Source: an uncultured Roseburia sp. (lineage in GTDB: Bacteria > Bacillota > Clostridia > Lachnospirales > Lachnospiraceae). From it: 46,351 nucleotides of DNA. The translations under genes and the position numbers were made by a program. The notes below the pieces were generated by a model. The model did no database searches, was not told the origin of the DNA, and saw only the letters and a program-made list of their open reading frames with translations. Below are positions 1 to 7,243 of this stretch, piece after piece (within the stretch, counting starts at the first letter, position 1; every line of letters starts with the position of its first letter). The DNA lies in assembly GCA_947567625.1 (NCBI GenBank), contig CANONN010000027.1:1-46351 (forward strand), written 5' to 3'.

Positions 1-117
1 GCTGCAAAGTCCGTATGAACGCGTATATCTTGCCAAGCGGGAATCCGGCTCTTTGTCGAAGACAAACTTTATATGAGACGGATTCCGTAACTATGAAGCC
101 GAAGGCGGAATCGTTAC
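1..117 (+). repeat. Left copy of 117-bp inverted repeat flanking the DUF4422 gene
   Basis: This segment is repeated in inverted orientation at 1320-1436, with about ten differences over 117 aligned bases and no gaps. It contains two hairpins: one with arms GGAATCCG and CGGATTCC enclosing an inner TTTGTC-GAA-GACAAA stem, and the 31-bp palindrome at 87-117. It begins with GCTGCAAAGTCC, which in the right copy is half of a further hairpin, so the left element probably extends beyond the window. It ends 5 bp from the stop codon of the enclosed gene. Confidence 0.85.
87..117. repeat. 31-bp palindromic repeat, copy 1
   Basis: Dispersed palindrome with GTAAC at one end, GTTAC at the other and a central AAGCCGAAGGC hairpin core. 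The same 31-bp unit occurs at 1320-1350, 5226-5256, 10495-10525 and 46321-46351. All copies lie between genes. This copy forms the inner end of the left 117-bp repeat. Confidence 0.9.
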
Positions 118-122
118 AAATT

Positions 123-1250
123 TTATGGTTTTTTTCTGCACTGCAGCAGTTCATGTAACCATCGTTCTTTCTGCTTCGCAGTGCCCGGTGCAATCGCCAC
201 CGCAACTTCCCAGGTTATGTCCGACAAGATCTTGTTTTGCAAAAAATCCAGGTCTTCCTTCGTCTGATTCCCGGCGCACCAAGCAGACACCACGCTGTTT
301 TGCCGCGCAAAAAGTGAGATCAGCGCGTCATAGCGGTTTTCTTTTTGCAATAAATGTTCCCCTGTCCGCTGCAATTCCAGCCCCGCTGCCGCAATAATCT
401 GCATACAAAGATGAAGCTCTCCCGTCACATCCGACGCCTCCATCGTCACATCGGGCCGCTCTTTTTTGCGCGCTAAAAAATATGCCTTGGCGCCCTCCAC
501 GTCGCGCGCCAAAAAGTACCCGGCCAGCCCTTTTTTGATCTCCGCCGTCTCCGCCTTTTCCCCCAACATTCCGACTTTACATTCATACGCCAACAGCCCT
601 CTCGCACGCACAAAAACCAACAATAAAAATTCCGAAATAAAACCGAATACACGCTTGTGATAAGCGTCCTCTCCCGTCTCCAAATTAATCCGTTTCTGCA
701 CCTGAAAAAAGACGGAAAAAAGCCATGCGCAATAGGCGTCGAATATCTCTTTTTTTGCCACTAAAATATTGCCGAAATAAGTTCTGTTTTGGTTCACCAA
801 TTCCTCAAAAACCACGCCGTCCTTTGGGTACAATTCCGCGATCACTTTTCCCGTCATCTCCAGCGCCAAACCGTTGTGGTTGGCGGAAAACGCGTCTTTA
901 TACGAGTGATTTAAAATCACTTGTTTTGTCGTAATAATATCGTACGTTTTCAACAACTCCAGATATTCGTTTTTGTTAAATATTTTCTCCTGTCTGTTCA
1001 ATAAATAACGCCGGTAATGACAGGTCCCGACATAGGTATTTTTTGCATTTTTCCATATCCAATAAAGCCCTGTCAATTCACTGTAATAACAGTTGAGATG
1101 AGAGATATGATCTCCCGTATGGTCTCCCATATAACCCAGATCTTTGGCGCCGGCCCTCCCGACATGCAAGGGCTGATATAACGGGTCAGGCGGCACGTCA
1201 AATTTCTTGTGCGTTAAGGTATAAATACATAAATCTGTCGTTTGGTTCAT
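123..1250 (-). CDS. DUF4422 family protein, probable polysaccharide-biosynthesis glycosyltransferase
   Basis: A 375-residue protein whose N-terminal half carries the hallmarks of DUF4422: an early THKKF, then DHTGDHISHLN, a CYYSELTGLYWIWKN stretch and a CHYRRYLLN motif (about residues 43-88). Proteins of this family sit in capsule and cell-surface polysaccharide loci and are regarded as glycosyltransferases, often acting on galactose; the substrate here is unknown. The C-terminal third is less conserved and may bind a partner. The ATG at 1250 is chosen (a GTG lies one codon earlier) because a GAGAGGA site stands about 9 bases upstream. The gene is alone, not in a polysaccharide cluster, and lies between inverted 117-bp repeats, which suggests movement as a cassette. 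Confidence 0.8.
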   Translation of the reverse strand: MNQTTDLCIYTLTHKKFDVPPDPLYQPLHVGRAGAKDLGYMGDHTGDHISHLNCYYSELTGLYWIWKNAKNTYVGTCHYRRYLLNRQEKIFNKNEYLELLKTYDIITTKQVILNHSYKDAFSANHNGLALEMTGKVIAELYPKDGVVFEELVNQNRTYFGNILVAKKEIFDAYCAWLFSVFFQVQKRINLETGEDAYHKRVFGFISEFLLLVFVRARGLLAYECKVGMLGEKAETAEIKKGLAGYFLARDVEGAKAYFLARKKERPDVTMEASDVTGELHLCMQIIAAAGLELQRTGEHLLQKENRYDALISLFARQNSVVSAWCAGNQTKEDLDFLQNKILSDITWEVAVAIAPGTAKQKERWLHELLQCRKKP

Positions 1251-1319
1251 CACTCACATTTCCTCTCAAAAAGTATGGCAAGCAGGTGCGCAGGTGCAGG
1301 CTGCACGGTCACAGTGGGC

Positions 1320-1350
1320 GTAACTATTCAGCCTTCGGCTTCCTAGTTAC
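1320..1350. repeat. 31-bp palindromic repeat, copy 2
   Basis: Same 31-bp unit as at 87-117, inverted. Here one arm reads CCTAGTTAC instead of CATAGTTAC. It forms the gene-proximal end of the right 117-bp repeat. Confidence 0.88.
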
Positions 1351-1436
1351 GGAATCCGGCTCATTTAAAGTTTGTCTTCGACAAAGAGCCGAATTCCCGC
1401 TTGTCTAGATATACGCGTTCTTACGGACTTTGCAGC
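1320..1436 (-). repeat. Right copy of 117-bp inverted repeat
   Basis: Reverse complement of 1-117 with about ten substitutions. It lies upstream of the DUF4422 start codon, so the two copies bracket that gene. Just outside it the sequence continues into a perfect hairpin at 1425-1449 (GGACTTTGCA, loop gcgag, TGCAAAGTCC), which shares its inner arm with the repeat end. The complete element may therefore consist of three consecutive hairpins. Confidence 0.85.
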
Positions 1437-1472
1437 GAGTGCAAAGTCCTGAGCTGAACTGTTACCAGCGTA

Positions 1473-1486
1473 CGAACATTTGTTCA
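1473..1486. promoter_or_regulatory. LexA (SOS) box
   Basis: The sequence CGAACATTTGTTCA matches the Gram-positive LexA/DinR consensus CGAAC-N4-GTTCG at all but the last base. It lies 9 bp upstream of the -35 element of the promoter for the Y-family polymerase gene. Repression by LexA and induction by DNA damage would fit the polymerase's role. The site is read directly; the regulation is inferred. Confidence 0.75.
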
Positions 1487-1494
1487 TTTTTTTG

Positions 1495-1524
1495 TTTACA
1501 ACAACCCTTTCCCTGTGCTATATT
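1495..1524 (+). promoter_or_regulatory. Sigma-70/A-type promoter of the Y-family polymerase gene
   Basis: TTTACA at 1495-1500 and TATATT at 1519-1524 are separated by 18 bp. It implies an untranslated leader of roughly 145 bases before the start codon at 1675; I see no known riboswitch in that leader. Confidence 0.55.
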
Positions 1525-1674
1525 ATTATAAAGCATCTTACTCTATGATAAGTATATCGTTATAACGTTATCCCTGTAACTATGACGTTTTCATTCTTGC
1601 TGCTTGGTTTATTCTTGTAATTACGGCGCTGCAAATTTATCGTTTTAACATTCTTTGCGAAAGGAGGCTGTCTT

Positions 1675-2991
1675 ATGCCGGAACCAGTCATATATCACAT
1701 CGACGTCAATTCCGCTTTTTTGAGCTGGGAGGCCGCCAGGCGTCTCGCCGAAGCGCCCGATTCCCCCGACATCCGCACATTTCCCGCGGCAATCGGCGGC
1801 GATGAGACGACACGGCACGGCATCGTATTGGCCAAATCGCCCTCCGCCAAAAAATACGGCGTAAAAACCGGCGAACCCCTGGCACAGGCCAGGCGCAAAT
1901 GCCCGCAATTGCAAATATACCCGCCGGACTATTCGCTCTATGTGAGGCGCTCCCATGAATTTATCGAGCTGCTGCGCCGCTATGCGCCCGATGTCGAGGC
2001 TTACAGTATTGACGAGGCTTTCTGTGATATGAGCGGCACCGGCACGCTCTATGGAGACCTGACGCTTTTTGCCCACCGGTTAAAAGATATCATCGAAAAT
2101 GAGCTGGCATTTACCGTCAACATCGGCGTCTCAAGCAACCGTCTTCTGGCCAAAATGGCCTCCGATTTTGAAAAACCAAATAAAGTCCACACGCTGTTTA
2201 CAGAAGAAGTGCCGCTTAAACTGTGGCCGCTGCCAATTGAACGTCTGTTTTTTGTCGGACCTTCCACCTCCAAAAAACTGCGCGCGCTCGGCATAGATAC
2301 CATCGGCGCGCTTGCCAATGCCGACTATCCGATGATCGTCTCCACTTTTAAGGCACACGGCGACACAATCTGGCACTATGCCAACGGCATCGAATCCGCA
2401 GATCTCACACACACGGCGCCCGCCAATAAGGGATACGGCAACTCCGTCACACTGCCCTTCGACGTCACCGACACGGACACGGCAAAGCATATTTTACTGT
2501 CTCTCTCAGAAACTGTCGGCGCGAGGCTGCGCATGGAAAAAGCGTATATCAGCGTCGTACAATTGCAGATGGTGGACGCGGAATTTCATCACTATTCGCG
2601 CCAGATGACGCTTCCCTCTTCCACCAATGTAACCGAAAAAATATATGCCTGCGCCTGCTCGCTCTTAGACCATTTCTGGCGCCACACCCCATTGCGTCTG
2701 CTCGGCGTCTATACCAGCCGGGCAACGGCGGATTGCTATGAACAATATAATCTTTTTGACATGGATAAATATGAGCGCCTCTCGAAGCTAAACAGCGCGG
2801 TGGACACGATTCGCACACGATTCGGGGAAGATTCCATCAAGCGCGCCTGTTTTTTAGAGGGACATAGTAAAACCGATTTAAAAAGCGGTCCGAATCCGCA
2901 CACCGCCGCTTTCTCCAAGAATATCCCGCATATGACAAGCGGCATGAACAAAGCCAAACGCGAGAAACGCGCAGAAACAGATCAATCATAA
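1675..2991 (+). CDS. dinB: Y-family DNA polymerase (DNA polymerase IV / UmuC-like)
   Basis: A 438-residue translesion polymerase. The N-terminus IYHIDVNSAFLSWEA carries the first metal-binding aspartate, and YSIDEAFCDMSG (about residue 105) carries the catalytic Asp-Glu pair of the Y family. GVSSNRLLAKMAS and a helix-hairpin-helix stretch (FFVGPSTSKKLRALGI) follow, then the little-finger domain. A strong AAAGGAGG site precedes the ATG. The LexA box upstream suggests SOS control. The C-terminal tail beyond about residue 390 is basic and polar and has no clear clamp-binding motif that I can name with confidence. The family also contains UmuC-type proteins; DinB-like is the best label. Confidence 0.9.
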   Translation: MPEPVIYHIDVNSAFLSWEAARRLAEAPDSPDIRTFPAAIGGDETTRHGIVLAKSPSAKKYGVKTGEPLAQARRKCPQLQIYPPDYSLYVRRSHEFIELLRRYAPDVEAYSIDEAFCDMSGTGTLYGDLTLFAHRLKDIIENELAFTVNIGVSSNRLLAKMASDFEKPNKVHTLFTEEVPLKLWPLPIERLFFVGPSTSKKLRALGIDTIGALANADYPMIVSTFKAHGDTIWHYANGIESADLTHTAPANKGYGNSVTLPFDVTDTDTAKHILLSLSETVGARLRMEKAYISVVQLQMVDAEFHHYSRQMTLPSSTNVTEKIYACACSLLDHFWRHTPLRLLGVYTSRATADCYEQYNLFDMDKYERLSKLNSAVDTIRTRFGEDSIKRACFLEGHSKTDLKSGPNPHTAAFSKNIPHMTSGMNKAKREKRAETDQS

Positions 2992-3009
2992 TTTTCTCCA
3001 TTTCTGCAT

Positions 3010-3120
3010 TGCGAACTATGTTCGCATTAGCTTTATTGCGCATATCGAGTTTGTGTAAGCCATAAATGGCTTTGCAGCGCGCAGACACAAATCTCGCGAT
3101 TGAAAATTTAATTTTCAATC
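3010..3120. terminator. Cluster of hairpins between convergent genes, probable terminator region
   Basis: Three inverted repeats lie between the ends of the polymerase and the HxlR gene. TGCGAAC-tat-GTTCGCA is at 3010-3026. A larger stem at 3046-3096 has CGAGTTTGTGT against ACACAAATCTCG and an inner GCCAT-aa-ATGGC. A perfect 10-bp stem at 3098-3120 has a tta loop and overlaps the HxlR stop codon. None has a long T tract, so termination is inferred from position and stem strength. Confidence 0.5.
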
Positions 3121-3444
3121 TTCTCCGCTGTTTTTGTGTTTATATTCGGTTCCCCATGCCATCATGGCATCCAAAATCGGCTTCAGGCTATATCCGGTTT
3201 CCGTCAAAGTATATTCTACCCGCGGCGGCACTTCGGGATATACGGTCCGGGTAAGCAAACCGCTCTCTTCCATTGAACGCAGATTTGCGGTTAAAACTTT
3301 TTGCGAAACATTGCCGACCGATTTTTTTAATTCGCCAAATCGTTTGGTGCCCTCCAATAAATCCCGGATAATCAAAACTTTCCAGCGGTCGCTGATCAAC
3401 ATTAATGTAGTTTCCACCGGACAGGCAGGTAAATTTTTTTCCAT
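3115..3444 (-). CDS. HxlR/MarR-like winged-helix transcriptional regulator
   Basis: A 109-residue protein of the HxlR family. Near the N-terminus a cysteine sits in CPVETTLMLISDRWKVLIIRDL, followed by GTKRFGELKKSV, the recognition-helix region VSQKVLTANLRSMEESGLLTR, and the wing YPEVPPRVEYTLTETGYSL. Members sense reactive electrophiles, oxidants or aldehydes through the N-terminal cysteine and usually control a divergent gene. Here the divergent neighbours are the macrodomain and sirtuin genes at 3604-5224, so it could regulate them. An inverted GCAC-aataaa-GTGC element at about 3488-3501 in the shared upstream region is a possible operator. Confidence 0.9.
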   Translation of the reverse strand: MEKNLPACPVETTLMLISDRWKVLIIRDLLEGTKRFGELKKSVGNVSQKVLTANLRSMEESGLLTRTVYPEVPPRVEYTLTETGYSLKPILDAMMAWGTEYKHKNSGED

Positions 3445-3505
3445 AAAGCCCCCATTTCTTCCTCATAGTTTCTCTCTGGTAACTATGGCACAATAAAGTG
3501 CTTAC

Positions 3506-3534
3506 TTTACGTTTTTTCTCTACCGCTCTATTAT
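3506..3534 (+). promoter_or_regulatory. Promoter for the macrodomain-sirtuin operon
   Basis: TTTACG at 3506-3511 and TATTAT at 3529-3534 with a 17-bp spacer. It lies just downstream of the GCAC/GTGC dyad that may bind the divergent HxlR regulator. Confidence 0.5.
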
Positions 3535-3574
3535 AAACTTGCAGGCGGAAAGAAACAAGCCGCAAAATCACAAT

Positions 3575-3588
3575 GCCGCTTATGCGGC
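3575..3588 (+). repeat. GCCGC/GCGGC leader hairpin, copy 1
   Basis: GCCGC-ttat-GCGGC, followed by GGAAAAGAGG and the start codon at 3604. The same arrangement of hairpin, GGAA, AGAGG and start codon precedes the genes starting at 26983 and 46169. A stronger variant precedes the gene starting at 44746. Confidence 0.7.
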
Positions 3589-3603
3589 GGAAAAGAGGAC
3601 ACC

Positions 3604-4380
3604 ATGACACAGCAAGAAAGACTTTTTTATCTGATCACTTATCTTATAAAAGAAAATAGCGAACTTTCGGCCATCGACATTCCCGCGGAGGAGGCGGAAA
3701 GGAAACGCCTGTTGCGTTCACTTATGAATATACGCCCGCCGAAAACAGTTTCCAATGAATTTTTAGATGTGCAGGAAACTTATTTGCAGGAGGAACTTAC
3801 CAGGAAAGGCACGGTTTCCATTTCAGACCTCACGCCGGTGCAGCCAGACATTTACTTATGGCAGGGAGATATCACCCGTCTTTGCGCAGACGCTATCGTA
3901 AATGCTGCCAACAGTACTTTGCTGGGCTGCTTTGTCCCCTGTCATGGGTGCATCGACAACGCGATTCATTCCGCCGCAGGGGTAGAGCTTCGTCTGGAAT
4001 GTTCCCGTATCATGGAGAAGCAAAAAGGAAAAGAGCCTGCGGGAAAAGCAAAAATCACCAAAGCCTATCATCTTCCCTGCCGTTATGTGCTTCACACGGT
4101 AGGTCCGGTGATCCGCGGGCAGGTAACGCCAAAGGACTGCGCGTTATTATCGGACTGTTACCGCTCCTGTCTGCAACTCGCCGCAGCATATCAGTTGAAA
4201 AGCATCGCTTTTTGCTGTATTTCTACGGGGGAATTTCATTTTCCCAACGAAAAGGCCGCCGAGATTGCAATACAAACGGTAAAGGATTTTAAAGCAGCAA
4301 ATCAAAATGGTTTGGAGGTGATTTTTAATGTATTTAAGGACAGCGACTTTGAAATCTACCGACGGTTGTTGGGGCAATAG
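3604..4380 (+). CDS. Zinc-type macrodomain, protein ADP-ribose hydrolase of the SirTM system
   Basis: A 258-residue macrodomain protein with an 80-residue helical N-terminal extension. The ADP-ribose-binding core is visible as LWQGDITRLCADAIVNAANS (about residues 85-104), GCFVPCHGCIDNAIHSAAG (108-126) and a glycine-rich loop around CCISTGEFHFP. The Cys-His-Cys cluster in CFVPCHGC is the mark of the zinc-containing macrodomains that remove ADP-ribose placed by class M sirtuins. The next gene encodes just such a sirtuin and overlaps this one by 53 bp, so the two probably form a modification-removal pair. The usual partners (lipoylated GcvH-like carrier, LplA-type ligase) are not adjacent. The start is fixed by AGAGG six bases upstream. 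Confidence 0.88.
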   Translation: MTQQERLFYLITYLIKENSELSAIDIPAEEAERKRLLRSLMNIRPPKTVSNEFLDVQETYLQEELTRKGTVSISDLTPVQPDIYLWQGDITRLCADAIVNAANSTLLGCFVPCHGCIDNAIHSAAGVELRLECSRIMEKQKGKEPAGKAKITKAYHLPCRYVLHTVGPVIRGQVTPKDCALLSDCYRSCLQLAAAYQLKSIAFCCISTGEFHFPNEKAAEIAIQTVKDFKAANQNGLEVIFNVFKDSDFEIYRRLLGQ

Positions 4381-5224
4381 ACAGACAAACGATTCCCTGG
4401 AAAAAGTGAATCTGCTCATGAAAAATGCGGACGCCATTTTGATTGGCGCCGGAGCGGGGCTTTCGACCGCCGCCGGATTTACTTATTCCGGGAAACGCTT
4501 TCATGATAACTTCTCTGACTTTATTAGAAAATATGGTTTTAAAGATATGTATTCCGCAGGCTTTTATCCATACGAAACATTGGAAGAACATTGGGCATAC
4601 TGGAGCCGCTACATTTTTATCAACCGCTATCAAAATGCGCCCAAATCCGTTTACGGCGATTTGTACCATCTGGTACGGGACAAGGACTATTTTGTCTTAA
4701 CCACAAACGTAGACCACTGTTTCCAAAAAGCGGGGTTTGATAAACAAAGGCTATTTTATACGCAGGGTGATTATGGGCTGTGGCAATGTTCTAAACCCTG
4801 CCACAGTAAAACGTATGACAATGAAACCGTTGTCAAAAAAATGGTGAACGAACAGGCAAATATGCGTATCCCGTCAGAATTGGTCCCGCACTGTCCCGTC
4901 TGCGGCGCCCCCATGTCAATGAATCTGCGGGCAGATCACACCTTTGTGGAAGACGACGGCTGGCATCAAGCGGCGGGCAGGTATGAGGATTTTATACGCC
5001 GCCATAACGGAGGGAACATCTTATACCTGGAACTGGGCGTCGGCAGCAATACGCCGGGGATTATTAAGTATCCGTTTTGGCAGATGACCTGCGCCAATCC
5101 CAATGCCGCCTATGTCTGTATCAATCTAAAGACGGCTGCTGTTCCGGCAGAGATCAGCAGACAGTCGGTCTGTATCCATCACGACATCGGAGCGGTTATC
5201 AAGCGGCTGTGCCTGGACAATTAA
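4328..5224 (+). CDS. Class M sirtuin (SirTM), NAD-dependent protein ADP-ribosyltransferase
   Basis: A 298-residue Sir2-fold protein. The NAD-binding motif GAGAGLSTAAGFTYSGKRF lies at about residues 40-58 and TTNVDHCFQKAGF at 125-137. The segment TQGDYG at 145-150 has Gln146 where ordinary sirtuins carry the catalytic His. Four zinc-type cysteines are at 154, 158, 189 and 192. The His-to-Gln change is typical of SirTM enzymes, which transfer ADP-ribose to a lipoylated GcvH-like protein rather than deacetylate. The ATG at 4328 is preceded by GGAGG with good spacing and lies inside the macrodomain gene, implying translational coupling. The target here is unknown because no GcvH-like gene is in the window. 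Confidence 0.88.
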   Translation: MYLRTATLKSTDGCWGNRQTNDSLEKVNLLMKNADAILIGAGAGLSTAAGFTYSGKRFHDNFSDFIRKYGFKDMYSAGFYPYETLEEHWAYWSRYIFINRYQNAPKSVYGDLYHLVRDKDYFVLTTNVDHCFQKAGFDKQRLFYTQGDYGLWQCSKPCHSKTYDNETVVKKMVNEQANMRIPSELVPHCPVCGAPMSMNLRADHTFVEDDGWHQAAGRYEDFIRRHNGGNILYLELGVGSNTPGIIKYPFWQMTCANPNAAYVCINLKTAAVPAEISRQSVCIHHDIGAVIKRLCLDN

Positions 5225-5225
5225 C

Positions 5226-5256
5226 GTAACTATGAAGCCGAAGGCTGAATCGTTAC
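5226..5256. repeat. 31-bp palindromic repeat, copy 3
   Basis: Stands 1 bp after the sirtuin stop codon, between convergent genes. It could cap the 3' end of the sirtuin mRNA, but no T tract follows on the plus strand. Confidence 0.88.
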
Positions 5257-5277
5257 AAAAAAAGCGGGACTGCCGCC
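5257..5277 (-). terminator. Possible terminator of the ABC exporter operon
   Basis: Read on the minus strand: a short GCGG/CCGC stem followed by seven T residues, 120 bp downstream of the exporter operon. The stem is only about four to five pairs, so this is a weak call. Confidence 0.35.
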
Positions 5278-5395
5278 TGAAGGATAATCCTGCCATATGA
5301 TTGATCGCTTTCGCTTGCAATCACCCGATATGTTATGATTATCACTTCATGCATCATTCCCATTTTCTCTCCTGCCTCATGGGCGCTGTTTCTTT

Positions 5396-7240
5396 TTAAG
5401 CAATGCTCTCCTCAAACTGCGAGTTATAGAGATTGGCATAAAATCCGCCTGCCTCTAACAGCTCCCGGTGCGTCCCCTGTTCGATGATATCGCCGTCTCT
5501 CATGACGAGAATCCGATCCGCATTGCGTATCGTCGAGAGGCGGTGCGCGATGATAAAGCTGGTCCGCCCCTGCATCAGGCGGTCCATCGCCTTTTGTATC
5601 TCCACCTCCGTTCGCGTGTCGACAGAGGAAGTCGCCTCATCCAGAATCAACACCTTATTGTCCGCCAATATCGCCCGCGCAATTGTCAGCAGCTGCTTTT
5701 GTCCCTGGGATACATTGGTGGCGTCCTCGTTTAGCTCCATCTGATAACCGCCCGGCAGCGTCTTGATAAAATGGTCCGCCCGCGCCGCTTTCGCCGCCGC
5801 CATAACCTCCTCGTCTGTCGCGTCCAATCTGCCGTAGCGGATATTTTCCATGATCGTCCCCTTAAACAGCCATGTATCCTGAAGTACCATCCCGAACGCA
5901 TCCCGAAGCTCCCTGCGGTTGAAATTCCTGATATCGTACCCGTCAAGCCGGATCTCTCCGCCGCTGACATCATAAAAACGCATCAAAAGCTTAACAATCG
6001 TCGTTTTCCCGGCACCTGTCGGCCCCACGATAGCGATTTTTTGTCCCGGTTTTACATCCGCACAAAAATCGTGGATAATGGTCTGCTCCGGCTGATACCC
6101 AAAACGGACATGGCGAAAGCTGACTGCGCCCTCGATCTTAGTCAAGCTCACCGGATGCCCGGCAAACTGCTCCTCCTCTTCCTCAGTCAAAAATTCAAAC
6201 ACGCGCTCGGAAGCCGCAGCCATAGACTGCACCTGCGTGGTAACCTGCGCGATCTGCTGCACCGGCTGGGTAAAGTTCTTGACATACTGTATAAACGCCT
6301 GAATATCGCCGATCGTGATGGTCCCGCGCATCGCAAGCAGACCGCCCGCCAGGGCAACTGCCGCATAGCCGAGATTCCCCACAAACATCATGATCGGATG
6401 CATCATACCGGACAAAAACTGAGATTTCCAGGCGGAATCATACAACTTCTCGTTGGTCCGGTTGAACTCCTCAATCGTATCCTTTTCACGGTTATAGGAT
6501 TTAATCACCAGATGTCCGCCATAGACCTCCTCCACCTGCCCGTTTACATGCCCCAGATATTCCTGCTGATATTTAAAAAATTTCTGCGACCGCTTTACCA
6601 CAAACGAGATCAAAAAAGCGGAAACCGGCAGAATCACCAGCGCAATCAACGTCATCAACGGAGAAATGCTAAGCATCATAACCAGCACGCCAACCAGCGT
6701 GGCGACCGACGTAATTATCATCGTGATACTCTGGTTTAACCCCTGCCCGAGCGTATCCACATCATTGGTAATGCGCGAGAGCACCTCGCCGTACACATGG
6801 CTCTCAAAATATTTCATAGGCATCCGGTTAATCTTTTCCGAGATCTCTTTTCTGAGACGATAACAGACCTTCTGTGTCACGCCTGTCATAATCCATCCCT
6901 GCACAAAAGAAAATACTGCGCTGCATACATATAATCCCAGAACAAACACCAGTATGTTTCCGATTCGGGCAAAATCAATGCCGCCGGTTCCGGCAATCTT
7001 AGCCATCAATCCCTCCGACAGCGCCGTCGTCGCCCTGCCGAGAATTTTCGGCCCGATCACGTTAAAAACCGTAGAGCATACGGCAAAAAACATCACCAAA
7101 AAAATAGCCGCCCGGTATCTGCCGATGTATCTTGTCAGTTTCCCGATCGAGCCCTTAAAATTTTTCGGCTTGTCGATCGGCCCCATACCATGTCCGCCCG
7201 GACCTCTTCTTCTATGTGAATTCATCGCTTCGCCTGCCAT
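5396..7240 (-). CDS. ABC exporter half-transporter, catalytically competent subunit
   Basis: A 614-residue type IV ABC exporter: a transmembrane domain over about residues 30-340 and a nucleotide-binding domain with Walker A GPTGAGKTT (406-414), signature VSQGQ (510-514), Walker B LILDEATSSVD with the catalytic Glu at 130 residues after the Walker A start (residue 535), and switch His566 in IIAHRLST. The signature is Gln-substituted while the hydrolytic residues are intact. The gene starts 3 bp after the stop of the partner at 7244-9391, with a GAGGTG site overlapping that gene's end. Together they form a heterodimer of the TM287/288, BmrCD or MdlAB kind exporting an unidentified drug, lipid or peptide. 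An N-terminal Arg/Gly-rich tail precedes the first membrane segment. Confidence 0.9.
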   Translation of the reverse strand: MAGEAMNSHRRRGPGGHGMGPIDKPKNFKGSIGKLTRYIGRYRAAIFLVMFFAVCSTVFNVIGPKILGRATTALSEGLMAKIAGTGGIDFARIGNILVFVLGLYVCSAVFSFVQGWIMTGVTQKVCYRLRKEISEKINRMPMKYFESHVYGEVLSRITNDVDTLGQGLNQSITMIITSVATLVGVLVMMLSISPLMTLIALVILPVSAFLISFVVKRSQKFFKYQQEYLGHVNGQVEEVYGGHLVIKSYNREKDTIEEFNRTNEKLYDSAWKSQFLSGMMHPIMMFVGNLGYAAVALAGGLLAMRGTITIGDIQAFIQYVKNFTQPVQQIAQVTTQVQSMAAASERVFEFLTEEEEEQFAGHPVSLTKIEGAVSFRHVRFGYQPEQTIIHDFCADVKPGQKIAIVGPTGAGKTTIVKLLMRFYDVSGGEIRLDGYDIRNFNRRELRDAFGMVLQDTWLFKGTIMENIRYGRLDATDEEVMAAAKAARADHFIKTLPGGYQMELNEDATNVSQGQKQLLTIARAILADNKVLILDEATSSVDTRTEVEIQKAMDRLMQGRTSFIIAHRLSTIRNADRILVMRDGDIIEQGTHRELLEAGGFYANLYNSQFEESIA

Positions 7241-7243
7241 CTG

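Noticed and set aside
5771-6739. 322-codon open frame on the plus strand inside the ABC exporter gene
   Set aside because: Antisense to well-conserved ABC domains; composition is that of a shadow frame (His/Arg/Gln-rich) and no start signal is present.
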